A stretch of 64,000 nucleotides of DNA, from positions 29,066,890-29,130,889 of the forward strand of contig NC_052509.1 in assembly GCF_014356525.2 (NCBI RefSeq). Reading direction: 5' to 3'. Position 1 is the stretch's first letter; each line of letters starts with the position of its first letter. This document shows, in pieces, positions 10,881 through 22,530 of this stretch. Source of the stretch: Nilaparvata lugens. Its lineage: Eukaryota; Arthropoda; Insecta; Hemiptera; Delphacidae. The notes under the pieces are model-generated. The model saw only the letters and a list, made by a program, of their open reading frames with translations, did not search any database and was not told where the DNA came from. Both the position numbers and the translations under genes were made by a program.

Positions 10881-11648
10881 AAAGACGGCTGTCATCCTGG
10901 AGCTCCGGCTCCAGCTGGATTTGTAGCCTTGTTTTAACCACAGCTTTTTTATCAGAAGTCTTCTTCTGCTCTCTCTCACAGGAACAATTTGGTCGTGGCT
11001 TCCCGCACTTTGAGCAGAGTGAAACCTGAAGGGGCCTTCTGCAGGTTGTTCACTCCGGCGCTGTGTAGTAGTTGTCTCCTGTCGAGGCTTGGTCTGCTTC
11101 CTCACCTCCTCCTGCTTCACAGCTCGTTGTCTCTGTTGAGCACTCTTTTCCTCGAACTTAATTCGTTCATACTGTCTCGCTAAGTGTAGCAAGTCGTCGA
11201 TGGTGTACACTTCAGCCTCCCTGATGTGGAGCTTGTAGCGTGGTGAGAGATTTTTGTACAATCTGTGTACCTGGCTCCTCTCGGAAAAATCACCTCTTCT
11301 TTCCATCAGCGTTAGCAGCTCCTCAACATAGTCGTCTATGAGCTCGCCTTCTCTCTGCCGCCTGTCGAGAATTTCATTCTCAAGATCCTCCTCATAAGTA
11401 GGTGAATAGAAACGAGACCGAAAGTCTCTCAGGAAATCGTCCCAGTGTCTCCACTGTTCTCTCCTACTCCTTATCCATAAGTAACATTTCCCCACTAACA
11501 TTTCAGTTAACATTTCAGGCTGGAAATAACTGTCTGCCAGACAAGCCATATGCTTGTTGCAGCTCCTCGAGCCGCTCCATAGAACTTGGAGCATCTCCAC
11601 TCCCATCATATGAGAGCCGCCACCCTCGAACCTTGTCACACACGGCAC
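10863..11648 (-). pseudogene. Gypsy gag core remnant
   Basis: Retrotransposon gag (capsid) domain, recognised by the helical stretch around RRHWDDFLRDFRSRFYSPTY-like sequence and the following QREGELIDDYVEELLTLM and LSPRYKLHIREAEVYTIDDL, near 11,420-11,200. A glutamine/arginine-rich linker follows. The frame differs from the N-terminal gag part, so there is a frameshift near 11,515-11,550. Confidence 0.8.
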
Positions 11649-12471
11649 CCGGGTCCATACAGGATGTAGCAGGGGCCGCTGGTTTGGTAGGTGATCTCAA
11701 TACATGCCTGGACATGTTATAATGCCTCTCTGGCATTTCCGGCCTCACCAGCGCAGGCTCTGCATGGTATAGCGTTTCCGCTGCCGCCTCCTCGCTAACT
11801 GGTGCTGGCCTTCGCGCTCCTCGATGAAGTACCTCCTCCCCATTATCCAAAACGGGGAGCATCGCAACAATCTGCCATCGTTGCTCTAGTAGAGCCCTCC
11901 TCAGGCTCGTACTTGTGCCGTCTGTCAGCACTGAGTCGAGTAGTAGATCAATCAAGCACTGATCGTGCACTCTGCACACCCAGGAGTTGTTGGAGTCGCC
12001 ATCAAACTCTGGAGACGTCTCCTTGGGTATTTCTTCCAGTCTGGAACATGCAGTGGCCTCTGCGACTGGTGGCCACAGCGCTGCAGATCCTTCCTCTTCC
12101 TGACCTGTGCCAGCTCCGCCACCGATCCTGTTCAGACCGGCAGCCTCCATCATTGTCCTCAGGTGTTTTTCGACAAGAGCTCTCCTGAGCTCTGCCATGG
12201 ATCCAGTTGTAGGTAGCCCTGCAGCGGCCGAGAATTTCACTGCTTCATCCCTGTGAAGCCTGTAGATCCAGGCCACTCTTGGATCACTGCTGTTGTCTCC
12301 TGTATCCTCCTTGTCTCTGCAATTATTCTCCTCTCTAGCACTCATCACTGTTCTTCTCCTCCTACCTTTGGCCCCACATTCGTGTGCCAATCTTCTGAGT
12401 AGATTTTTGTCCACACCTTCTTCTACTGGAATTCCCAGTGTCGCTCTGGGCCGGCTAGACTCAGTCGGCAT
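11515..12471 (-). pseudogene. Gypsy gag N-terminal part with two SAP-like motifs
   Basis: Open frame with ATG at 12,469-12,471 and a second ATG at 12,343-12,345. Two stretches resemble SAP helix-extension-helix motifs: AAGLPTTGSMAELRRALVEK near 12,220 and DSVLTDGTSTSLRRALLEQR near 11,910. Both show the leucine spacing and ELRRAL-like helix seen in the N-termini of some arthropod gypsy gags. The frame ends at 11,515, where the capsid core begins in another frame. It is GC-rich compared with the rest of the window. Confidence 0.65.
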
Positions 12472-12724
12472 CTGGGGTGGGCCGCAGCAGGGGACGGGAG
12501 TCTTGGTGGGGCGTCCGCCAACCACCCTAGTTTGAGTGGGGGTTGAAACAGGGCCTTGAGTAACTTAGAGAAATGTTTCCCTCTTTTAGGTAAGAGGGGC
12601 CGTGCTTTCACACTGCCAAACAGGGTTGGGCGTGGAGTGAGAGGAATAGGAACAATCTGGTATCCGTCATGAGGGGGGTCTCTGTAACGGGAAGAACGTT
12701 CCTGATTGCCACTAGATGTCCTCT

Positions 12725-13690
12725 TGTGAGTCTTGGAACTGTTTGCTGGAGCTGGTCACCGGGTCACTAATCTCGGGTACCGAGTGTTTTCCTGGGATCA
12801 GGATTGTGCCGCGGAGTCGAAGGAAAAGCCTCCCCTGGCCCTTCTCGAGATCTGCCTGCTATTCGAAAACAAATCAGCAAGCCACAGAAGCTCGCGCACC
12901 GGACTTCGCCTCTGGTCACCAAGTCCCAACTCTCGGGCACCGGGTGTCTCCTGGGGTCAGGATCGAGCACAGAATTGGAGGAAAGGCCTTCCCTGGCCTT
13001 TCTCCAGGTCCTCTTGCTATTTGGAAGCGAATCAGCAAGCCACAGGAGCCTGCGCGCCGGACTTCACCTCTGATCACCAAGTCCCAATTCTCGGGCACCG
13101 GGTGTCTTCCTGGGGTCAGGATCGAGCGCGGAGTTGAAGGAAAGGCCTCCCCTGACCTTTCTCGAGGTCCTCTTGCTATTGAGAAATGAATCGGCAAGCT
13201 ACAGGAGCCCGCGCGCCGGACTTCACCTCTGATCACCAAGTCCCAATTCTCGGGCACCGGGTGTCTTCCTGGGGTCAGGATCGAGCGCGGAGTTGAAGGA
13301 AAGGCCTCCCCTGACCTTTTTCGAGGTCCTCTTGCTATTCGGAAATGAATCGGCATGCTACAGGAGCCCGCGCGCCGGACTTCACCTCTGACCACCAAGT
13401 CCAAATTCTCGGGCACCGGGTGTCTTCCTGGGGTCAGGATCAAGCGCGGAGTTGAAGGAAAGGCCTCCCCTGACCTTTCTCGAGGGCCTCTTGCTATTCG
13501 GAAACGAATCAGCAAGCTACGGGAGCCCGCGAGCCAGACTTCACCTCTGATCACCAAGTCCCAATTCTCGGGCACCGGGTGTCTTCCTGGGGTCAGGATC
13601 GATCGCGGAGTTGAAGGAAAGGCCTCCTCTGGCCTTTCTCGAGGTCCTCTTGCTATTCGAGGTTCCCGCGAAGATGTACCAGGATATGGT
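12725..13690. repeat. 159-bp tandem repeat, six copies
   Basis: The segment ggtgtcttcctggggtcagg recurs at about 12,783, 12,942, 13,101, 13,260, 13,419 and 13,578, exactly 159 bp apart. The first copy is the most diverged and the middle ones nearly identical. Because 159 is divisible by three, long repetitive open frames (53-residue period) run on both strands, but they lack independent support as genes. Lying upstream of gag on the minus strand, the array is probably the gypsy leader or LTR region. Confidence 0.9.
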
Positions 13691-16358
13691 CAGGTTTTAA
13701 CAAAAACCTGGCTTGTCGCTGCTGGTTGAAACAGGCAGGTTGCTGCCCAAACTCGTTGAAATGGGTGAACAACACTCGTCCAAGTGAGTGCTGAACCGCG
13801 GAGCTTTCAGTGTCCGAGATTAACCCCTGTTAACCTCAGACACAACTCCTAGTCGTCGAAGGATTCGGAGTACACTCAAAGCACGAGATGTACTATGTTG
13901 CTAGCTGCGCGCTGCTTCCTCCACTCTCTCTGTCGACCGCTCGTACTGGACACCCGTACTAGACTGGCTACCTACTAGCCTTTCTCGAGCCTCCCTCAGT
14001 GGCTGAGAGGGAGGGGAGCAAGGATGCGCAGCACTGCTGAGCGGTAGCCCATTGACTGACTCCACTATTATAGATGTTGAAGAGGTGGATAAATATTAGG
14101 ATTTCAAATATTGCACAAGATAATAAGGTACTGACATCAATCACAGAGAAGAGGACAGAGAACTCATGTAATGTTTCGCTAAATGGGTGACCAGCAGTGA
14201 TGAGTGGGTGTGGAGGGGGGTAAAGTGGGTGACTAACAGTTAGTTCTTCAACTCGCTGCGAGAGATCAGTACCATCGACAGGCCTTCCCCGCTAATTCAG
14301 AAATCCCCCACCAACAGTTGTAGTACTCTGTCACCTCCTCCCCTTGCTCCGCTATTGTCATTCCACATCCACATTCAACAAAATAAAAACAAGTCACGAT
14401 TGGCAATTATCCAATATTACTAGTAGATGATCGGCTTGCTCCGCTCTGCTGTCTTTTCAATTTTATGAAGCACACACTAGTACAGTAACTTCTCAGAGAG
14501 GAGAAAGGAAAATATATTTTCTGTGTGATACTACAGTACTCCATAATTTCCCTCTCAGTATTATCTCATGCTGCTGATATCAACATAAAAGCTGTTGTTC
14601 CTTTTCCAATATAGGTAATTCATAATAAGTTTGGAATTATTTTATTTCTATGAATGCATAAATAAATAAATGAATGAGTCGATTCTATTACACATTGACA
14701 AATAATCTGATAATGAGATCCTTCCAGAATAATTTTTATCAATGATTAAATTGAGGCTCCATCAATTATTGTTTTACTTTTTTTTCAATTCAAAGTGAAA
14801 CTTCAAATCAAATAATTTATTATCAAATCACCATACCATCTATTCATATGATTAGTCCATTAATAAAAATTAAAGTCAAATAAAATTATTCTTTATATCT
14901 TCTGAATTAATTGTAACTTACTGGAAACTGGGTATACAGAAAAAAATATTTCATGCTTTTTTTCTATTTGACTACTTGCTAGACAGCCATATTTATTTCT
15001 GAGTACAAAATTCATAAACTCAAATAATGAATAGATCACGAAGAAAACAGAAACCTCCTTAATTTATTCCCTTTCAATAATATATTTCAAAGTAAAGAAA
15101 TATAAAGTAATAAATTTGTTGACAGTGTGTGATATAATATATCCCAGAATTAAAATTCAATTTAATTCAATGGAATTGACGAATGCAAATTATATAAAAA
15201 TCTGCATAATAAATAATTTACACATTCTATGAAACTTATTTAGTAATAGGCTATATCAAATAATAAATAGTCTATTATTTTTGCAATTACTATAACCTAC
15301 TATTAGCTATCACTATATGAAAAATTACTAATAACTACTGATACTATTATGATAATATACGGTTAAAAGAATTTATCTTTTTTCTATCTGTATGAACTTG
15401 TGACCCCCGTGGTTCAGAGAACTCGCTCAAGAACTGTTTTGCATTGTAATCTTTAAAACCCTCAACTTTTGATTATACAGAGTTTATGAAAATTAATAAA
15501 GCTGCTAAATATTTCTCTTACAATAATAATTTGACAGCAGTTTCCATTGGGAATGTTATTTGAAATGAAAAGTTACTCTAAAAATATTACTCTGTCGCTT
15601 CAACATCTTTGACACTCATATGGATCCAAAATCATTTTTTAAATGTTTGATACATGATTTCGATACATAGTTCCAAGAGAAAATAAATAGCCAAAACCGC
15701 AAATTGATAATTATATCAACCCGTATCATTTTGTTGATACAAAAGTTGTAAAGTATAAAGAACCAGCTAAAATCATATGTCAGCGTGTGTGATAGCTCCC
15801 AAATCAACGTTATTAGACAGTCTACTAACTTTGCTCCCAAATAACCTCAGATGATGTTACGAATGAATGAATGGAAAAACTGTAGTAATTGCATGCAAAG
15901 AATTCTTCAGCTGACCAAATGATAGATCATAACAATTTTTTTCTTATGCACTTTCAATGTTATTTTTATATCCTGAAAAAGGACGAAAGAGTGAGTCAAT
16001 TTGTTGTCCAACGAACTTGACCTGTAAAAGGGTTCGGAGAATACATGTTCATAATTTGAGAAGATTGATCAATTCTTTCTAAAGTTATTGTAGAACACAC
16101 AAACAGACGGACAACGACTTTGTCCTTCAGTAAGTCAAAAGTTAAAACTCATGCTAGTTCAATAATTAGTCTATAAATGAACAAAATATATTTACTAAGC
16201 TTAATTTATAATGAATACCAATAGAATATATGAGCCCAAAGTTAAACAATAATATTCAACATTCCACAATAACATCTATATTCCCAACAAGAATAGAAAA
16301 TACTTCGAAATTCATCAGTCCTTCAATGTTACGAAAAGCAATACTATGAAAATGAAAA
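13691..16358. other. No gene recognised; contains a short repeat copy
   Basis: GC-moderate DNA to about 14,050, possibly the gypsy 5' flank, then AT-rich DNA. At about 14,050-14,135 there is a copy of a sequence also found at 25,290-25,380 (around gatgttgaagaggtgga). Otherwise only short chance open frames. Confidence 0.5.
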
Positions 16359-16360
16359 TA

Positions 16361-17438
16361 CAGTTGAACCTCTGTATAACGAAGTCGATTATCCCGAGAA
16401 AAAATTCGCTGCTGAGAGGTATTCGTTATTGAGAGGTTCTGTCAAGAAAACTGCCACGATCCTATGGATCTTATATCGTATCACGGCGGTAAATAAATGA
16501 ATATGGTACATAAAACATATCATCGCAAACGTAGGTAGGGTACCTATTAGGCCAATATTAATATAAAAAATTTAAAATTTATGCTGTTGAAAAAACATGT
16601 TTCTTTAATATTTGTAGAATCTAATAAGTAAACTCACCAATTTATTTCCAGAAAGCTTGATTTGTACTATTAGTAGAGCTTAATCAAAGTACATACTCTG
16701 TAGCAATATTTTTCAAATTTTTACACTACAATTAGATGGAACGCAAAATATGGTTAACTACACTATAAATACTAGTCTATAATAACTCAAATTTCCTATT
16801 TTTTTTGTTTTATATTTGAAAAAGTGAGTAATATCGGTTGGATTTTGCATTCGAATAAAACATCATGTTCGATAAACGACTCACATCTATTCAAACAGTC
16901 GGACATGTCTGGTACACTATTTTTCAGTTTTAATCCTCGCCTGATAATTTTGAAAGCCTCTAGAACTTCTTGATCTGGCGTATTCTTTTCCTCAGGTTCG
17001 TCACAGTCATCATCATCATCATCATAGTCAGTTCAAAGAATTGTGAATGTGTGACAAAAGCAAGAATGGGAAAGTCCAGTCGTTCACCTGCCTGGTCTAC
17101 AATAATGACAAGCTCTTGGAATTCAATTTCCGACATGTGTTTCACCCTCTATTGACTGTCTACCACCCTATCTTCTTCCTACCTGAATTGCCATTATTTT
17201 AAGTCTATTGACCTTTCTGCTGAAACTAAAGAATTCCTTGAAAATGACCGTCTGCTTCCTATACACACTGCACTTTGTATGTGGAAGTCAAGAGAAAACT
17301 TTGTTGTTGAGAGGTCCGAAATTCGTTAAATAGAGGTAAATAAGCAGCAAAAACTCTAAAATGTCATGGGACCATGTAAAAATTCGTTGTGTAGAGGATT
17401 TCGTTAGGTGGAGGTTTGTTATAGAGAGGTTCGTATTA
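16361..17438 (-). mobile_element. Tigger/pogo-type DNA transposon remnant
   Basis: The left end, after TA at 16,359-16,360, reads cagttgaacctctgtataac, the typical Tigger/pogo terminus. The right end on the minus strand reads acgaacctctctataacaaa with further internal cctct..aacgaa motifs. About 1.1 kb long, with a decayed transposase C-terminus on the minus strand. The element is an internally deleted fossil. Confidence 0.75.
16800..17150 (-). pseudogene. Tigger/pogo transposase C-terminal fragment
   Basis: On the minus strand, an Asp-rich run (tandem GAT codons) is followed by DEPEEKNTPDQEVLEAFKII and a helical tail ending near 16,800, the usual C-terminus of arthropod Tigger transposases. 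The preceding segment (EFQELVIIVDQAGERL) is in another frame. No DDE core remains. Confidence 0.6.
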
Positions 17439-18726
17439 TTAGTTTGTTCAATATCCTACAGTTTATAATAGACAGGCCCTTATTGACAATTACTTGCGAA
17501 TAGCTCCTCGAATAACAATGTTTTGAAATACTATTGTTCACGTAGGCTTCAGCAACACCTTTCTGCAAGAAGGGCGTTGGCAGATGTGCGTGTGTCAAAC
17601 TGGTTGGAATCTACAATCTACAAATTGACACCCTGGCTCACTAGAGCAACTGTTCAAAGGTAGTCTACAAAGAATAGCTGTCACGAAAGGCAATTCATTA
17701 ATTTTAAACAAAGACAGCTCATTATTTGTCTGTTGCAGTTGAGAGCGGATTGGAATGTCAACATACAATACGATAAACAATATAAAACTTAAATTTCGTA
17801 TTAGGTGGATAAAACAATTCTTTTAGACTCAGTATGAGAAGCAGAAGGTGATATAATTGAAAAAATAAAATATCCCTAATTCCAGGTGCTAAAAATTTTA
17901 TTGTCTAGGCCTACTAGGAGTGGATGCGTTTGTAATCGTGTTATCATGGTTCACTGCGGTTATCCTACAAAACTTGTCCTGCACACTCGCACAAGCGCCA
18001 ATTACAAAGCGGAGGTGCTCAATTAATTAAATTATTAATTGATTAATTCACACCTAATTTACTAAATTATTAATAAATTATTTATAATCAATTAATTAAA
18101 TTGAGGTGACATGGTCAATCACTTTATTATACAATTTTCGTTTGGAAAACTATTTATAATCCTTGAAGATAACAGTAAATCTTTTAATTACCATTGTATC
18201 ATAAAATCAGGAAACGGGTATTCTACTTTATATGGTTATGAAATGTTTCATAGCTATTAGTTCGGAGAACAGTAGAACTCGCTACACTCACTAACATTAA
18301 ATTTATACTCACACACGTCTGCCTATTCACACACAAACACACATACAAATTGGATTTAGAGTATGATGATATATGCAATAGGATCGGTGGTGAACGCTGA
18401 GAAATATAAGTTCTCTACCCTTTTGAGCTTAGAAGCACGATTAGAAAGATAAAAAATCTTACAAACGCTGATTGACTTGAAACTCGAATTCGCTTCGCTC
18501 ATTCAATAAATATACCTCAATCTGGTCTCCAACCCATTCCAGCATATTGCAATTCCAAACAAAAACCTAACCCCCTTTTTTCAACACAAAAATCTGTAAC
18601 ATCAACATGCATGACCATAACGCCCACACAGCCGCACACAATCATGAATGTTCTATTCTATCTGGTACGATTTGTAAGGTGAAAAAACATACTGTAATAC
18701 CTATATCACGATGAATATTAAATCAC
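17439..18726. other. AT-rich DNA, nothing recognised
   Basis: No coding signal. An AT-only palindromic patch at 18,015-18,105, bounded by gaggtg motifs, might be a MITE or simple-sequence hairpin, but its ends are not clear inverted repeats. Confidence 0.4.
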
Positions 18727-19011
18727 TTATTTGAATTCTTCTGAAGGAACCTTCAGACCTCCAAAATCAGTCGCAATTTTTGAATCATATGCCTTGAAGT
18801 AGACGAATAGTTCGTCACTGCGTTCCAGTACGGTGTTCTCCTTGCACATATATTTTGCACAAACAGCACAGTCAAACTTTTTTTGCTCATAATGTATCAC
18901 TACTCCACTCAGGTATGTAACCGCACTGGCTCTTAAAACCGAATCTCCCTCATCGTATTGGGTAGTTTTGACGTAGATGGTGGATTTGGCATCTTTAACA
19001 TCATGAATTGA
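18727..19011 (-). pseudogene. DNA-transposase C-terminal fragment (P/THAP-like)
   Basis: A 94-codon open frame on the minus strand ending in TAA at 18,727-18,729, not starting with ATG. It contains SAVTYLSGVVIHYEQKKFDC, then CAVCAKYMC and a FGGLKVPSEEF-like end. I associate this layout (a YLSG helix, paired CxxC zinc ligands, then a leucine-rich end) with the C-terminal part of insect P/THAP-type or related transposases. Upstream is blocked by a stop codon. Family is tentative. Confidence 0.45.
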
Positions 19012-19037
19012 TTAGCAGATTCAGCCGTTAGCAGTTT

Positions 19038-19171
19038 AGCAGTTTCTTCTAAAAGGTCATGAAGATTATTTCAAAATCGATTTACGATTTTAGTTTAGCA
19101 GATTAGCAGTTTCTTCTAAAAGGTCATGAAGATTATTTCAAAATCGATTTACGATTTTAGTTTTGCTCTTT
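19038..19171. repeat. 67-bp tandem duplication
   Basis: The sequence starting agcagtttcttctaaaaggt at 19,038 is repeated almost exactly at 19,105. It looks like a recent replication-slippage event. Confidence 0.9.
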
Positions 19172-19342
19172 ATTGCTCTACTTATAATTTTGTATTATAT
19201 CAAGCAAAGGAAATACATTTACGACAAAAATACACATACATAATAGCAGGGGTAGGTAAATCTTTTTAAAGAGTATCAATCAATTTCCTCCTTATAATAT
19301 ACAATGAAACTGGATGTTATTTTACTGAATGCTAAGAAGATT

Positions 19343-20881
19343 ATAACTCTTATAATCAACTCTCTGTTGATTCTGGCTGCTGAACTACTGGGACCAGGTG
19401 CATTTCTAAGCGGTTTTTTCGAATAGATTATTGAAGCAAGCAAATATGAACAGTGGAGATTATCCTGATCATCACGCCACTCCGATCCTGGCTCGTCAGA
19501 TTGAAGAAGACCCCGAAATACAGGGAATGCTGTCATCAACTGAGAGTTATCAATCCAACGCGACGTCGTCCGGTAGCAGTCCTAGACACGTGCCAGCTCT
19601 CGAGCCAGTAGCCGCAGTTACGGCTCAACCGCAAGCCGGGGCTCAACCGCAAGCCGACGCACAACCGCAAGCCGCAGCCGCAGCAGATGGAGCTTTGGTA
19701 GTTGCAACTACCGAGCAAATGAGATTGGATTTTTTCCACAAACTCTACCACGACCTGCCTATCGTTTCGTCACCGCTTGATTTGACACACAAAATCTACA
19801 ATAGTGTCAGGCGTTCGAACTGTATCTCAAATCGCATGCTCAAAACAGCTGAGAAAACAGCGGGTTGTGTGATGAACTCAACAAATCCAATAGTCAGCAT
19901 TATCAGGGGGCCTCTGCTAAAAATCGATTACATGCTTTGCTCAACACTTGATTTTGTGGAAGAAAAAGTTCCTGCCATCAAATTGACACCATCTGAGATA
20001 TTAGTGAATACGAAATCGTTGATCTACTATGTGTGCACAGGACGGTGTGCATTGGATTGCGTGTGTGCAACAGGAGGGTACAGTCTGCAGACCGCCAACA
20101 GGCTGTTGCATGTGATGCGATGCAGGCCGCTCGAAGAGCAACATCGATCCTGAGCTGTGATCACTTGATTGAGTGGGGAACTTCCCTAGCAGCTAGCAGC
20201 TATAGCTTCAAAATTCCCAATATTGTAGATTGTATTTATATCGCCTAGAAGTAGCTTGAAGCTTCAAAAGTATAGTTATAATTATATTAATTCAATATTA
20301 TTTTATAATGGAGTTTTTTAATGGAGTAATCGTGATTGAGTGTGAGTGTGATTCCTGATACTTTTGTGAAATTTGTTGAAATCAATGTAAGAGAATATAT
20401 TTTAAGTGCCATGTTGTCATTGTAAATGTCATAGGCTACTCTATTTTATCCAATTAACACCTTTATTATAATTATCTAGGCTTTTGATTTCTCTATTGTT
20501 TTTCTGTAAATTCGAGGCCCAACTGACATCTAACATTCTCTCAGTTACATATCGCAGAAGAGTTCAAAGCTCTTGCTGATTTCACTATCTTGTATTCATC
20601 CTCCAGTTTTCCCAAAAACGGTTCGTGGGTTCGACTTCTATGGAGATATTATTCCTGTGTTAATAATGTTATCAATATATTAATGTTATAGATGTTATCC
20701 TACGAGGAATTGAATATTATATATTTGATGTTTTTCCATTCGTAGTCTGGAATGTGAAATTTCAATTGGAATGCTTTTAGCGTACATATACTTGATTCAA
20801 AAATGTTCGAATTATATTTTTTATAAATAAACATTGTCTCAAATTAAAAAAAAAATTAAAAAAAAAAAATAACTCTTATAA
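19343..20881 (+). mobile_element. Retroposed cDNA (processed copy) of a perilipin mRNA
   Basis: ATAACTCTTATAA occurs perfectly at 19,343-19,355 and 20,869-20,881 as a 13-bp target-site duplication. Between them are a 5' leader, an intronless coding region, a long 3' untranslated region with AATAAA at 20,826-20,831, and an A-rich tail at 20,841-20,868. This is the signature of LINE-mediated retroposition of a polyadenylated mRNA. The RTE or CR1-like LINEs elsewhere in the window are the kind of machinery that could have done it. Confidence 0.85.
19446..20153 (+). CDS. Perilipin/lipid storage droplet protein retrocopy, 235 aa
   Basis: Perilipin (PAT) family proteins coat lipid droplets and control lipase access. 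ATG at 19,446. Residues 1-80 are a low-complexity N-terminus with a Gln-Pro-Ala repeat (QPQAGAQPQADAQPQ). Residues about 90-185 are the PAT domain, with DLPIVSSPLDLTHKIYNSVR, then AEKTAG, then LDFVEEKVPAIKLTPSEI. After about residue 195 the similarity fades. A second frame covering 20,033-20,248 (SADRQQAV.. SCDHLIEWGTSLAASS) looks like the expected continuation, which suggests a frameshift that truncates the C-terminal helices. Insect perilipins are usually longer. Whether this copy is expressed is unknown. Confidence 0.8.
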   Translation: MNSGDYPDHHATPILARQIEEDPEIQGMLSSTESYQSNATSSGSSPRHVPALEPVAAVTAQPQAGAQPQADAQPQAAAAADGALVVATTEQMRLDFFHKLYHDLPIVSSPLDLTHKIYNSVRRSNCISNRMLKTAEKTAGCVMNSTNPIVSIIRGPLLKIDYMLCSTLDFVEEKVPAIKLTPSEILVNTKSLIYYVCTGRCALDCVCATGGYSLQTANRLLHVMRCRPLEEQHRS

Positions 20882-21807
20882 GTTTATAATGAGAGAAATT
20901 CATTGAATTTTCAAATTACTCCCTCTTCCCCAATCTCCCGCTAGACGGCTAGCCTAACAGCATTTAGTTCATATGCAAAATTAGAACTTTCCACTATGGG
21001 TACAGTCCATGAAAAAGGTTGACAACCATTGGCTATTCAATGAAAACAAAAAGCAACTGAAATAATATTATTAAGGTTAACAATCTTTGGCTATTCAATG
21101 AAAAAAAGTAACTGAAACAATATTATTGTTAATGAGCAGTTTTGACATCATTTATTAAAATCATTTTAGAACAATAATAGAGAAATATAATGCTGCATTA
21201 CACAGCACCTCAAGAACATGAGTCATGATTAAAATTATTCCATGCTCTTTCTCAATTTTTAAGTTCAAAATCGCAATATTATGGATTAAATTAGATTGAT
21301 TTAAATTTTTTCAATTATTGAATTGAAGTACATAAGGTAATAAAGTTTGGTTTATATTACATTTTTATAATGGACAACAGTTTATCTGGCTACTCATTCA
21401 CTTATTGTTTTCTAGTTCTTGTTGATTAGAAATAAAAATTAATCCTCTTTGTCACTGGAGACGCAGCATTCATGCGATCTGGAGAGTTGAGAGTAGCAAG
21501 TGATTAGAATAAGAAAAATGAATGTCTAGTCTATGTATTATTAGCAAAACAATGACATGCATGCATGCCTCAAGCCATAAATCCTGTCAGCAGTTGTTTT
21601 GTTGGGGGGAGAGAGTGGTGTGAACTGGTTTGTTGGAGAGGGAAGTGTAGGATGCCAATGACTCCCCACTACGTCCCCCTACAACAGTACTAATCAAGCT
21701 CAGACAGAAATCGTCATTTGCGTATACAAGCGCTTTCTACCGGTATAAGTGATACTACACATTAGGCGAAACAATAGTCGGTAAGAATGTTCCCTCTGAT
21801 CCCTTCT
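20882..21807. other. No gene recognised
   Basis: AT-rich flank of the retrocopy. A short near-duplication of an element with ggctattcaatgaaaa occurs at about 21,030 and 21,085. Nothing else found. Confidence 0.5.
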
Positions 21808-22530
21808 CTGTGCATCAATCCAACTCGCTACCATCTGACAAAGGGGTCAGCAGTGTGAGATAATACCAAGTGTGATCAATAACAGTATTTTAATTAGAAT
21901 ACCTTATACTTTCTATGATCTGTAGTAGGCTACTGCTTCGACTTAATACTATGACCCTGTATTTCAGTCAATTTGATTCCAGTGATTAGGTTGAACCATT
22001 TAAATGAATCTTGAGAACATATTATTTCTGAAGATTTAGTGATCAATACTGTATATTGCTGATTCATCCAACTTATCTGGTGAAGAATATAGTTGGTCTG
22101 CTTAATAGCATTATCTAATAGCAACTAATAATAATTCTCATGATTTCTCTATCAGCATAATTATATTAAATATTTCTACAGCTCAATCCTTCGACTTGCT
22201 TCTGCTTATCAGATTAAAATTTCATGATTCAGTATTCCAACGATATTAGATACTTAAAATATTAACTCTCAGGGTATGAGTTCGGCCATCAGTGGAATTT
22301 AGATGAATAATTTATCTTATGAACTTTGAGCTTCTATAATTCGTATTATACTAATAATACTGATATTTAAGTACATTAACCGAGCATATTTGATACTTTA
22401 AATAGTGATTTATAATTTGATATTAATTTAATTCTGATCTGTATTCTTGATAGGACTTTTCCCTTATTTATAACTACTTGCGCAATTATGTTTAAATCAA
22501 GCTTGATTTCCAAGTAAAACCTGCAGCCGA
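21808..22530 (+). repeat. Dispersed repeat, copy A
   Basis: About 700 bp that aligns by eye along most of its length to 25,375-26,225. Shared landmarks are ctgacaaaggggtcagcagt, agggtatgagttcggccatc and gtttaaatcaagcttgattt. Copy A has a private stretch of about 50 bases near 21,915-21,975. No coding capacity. Probably a non-autonomous element or segmental duplicate. Confidence 0.8.

Noticed and set aside
12716..13729. Several long open frames on both strands
   Set aside because: They follow the 159-bp repeat period on both strands and show no protein family features.
18015..18105. MITE with AT-rich inverted repeats
   Set aside because: Apparent symmetry comes from aattaatt-type simple sequence; no clear ends or target duplication.
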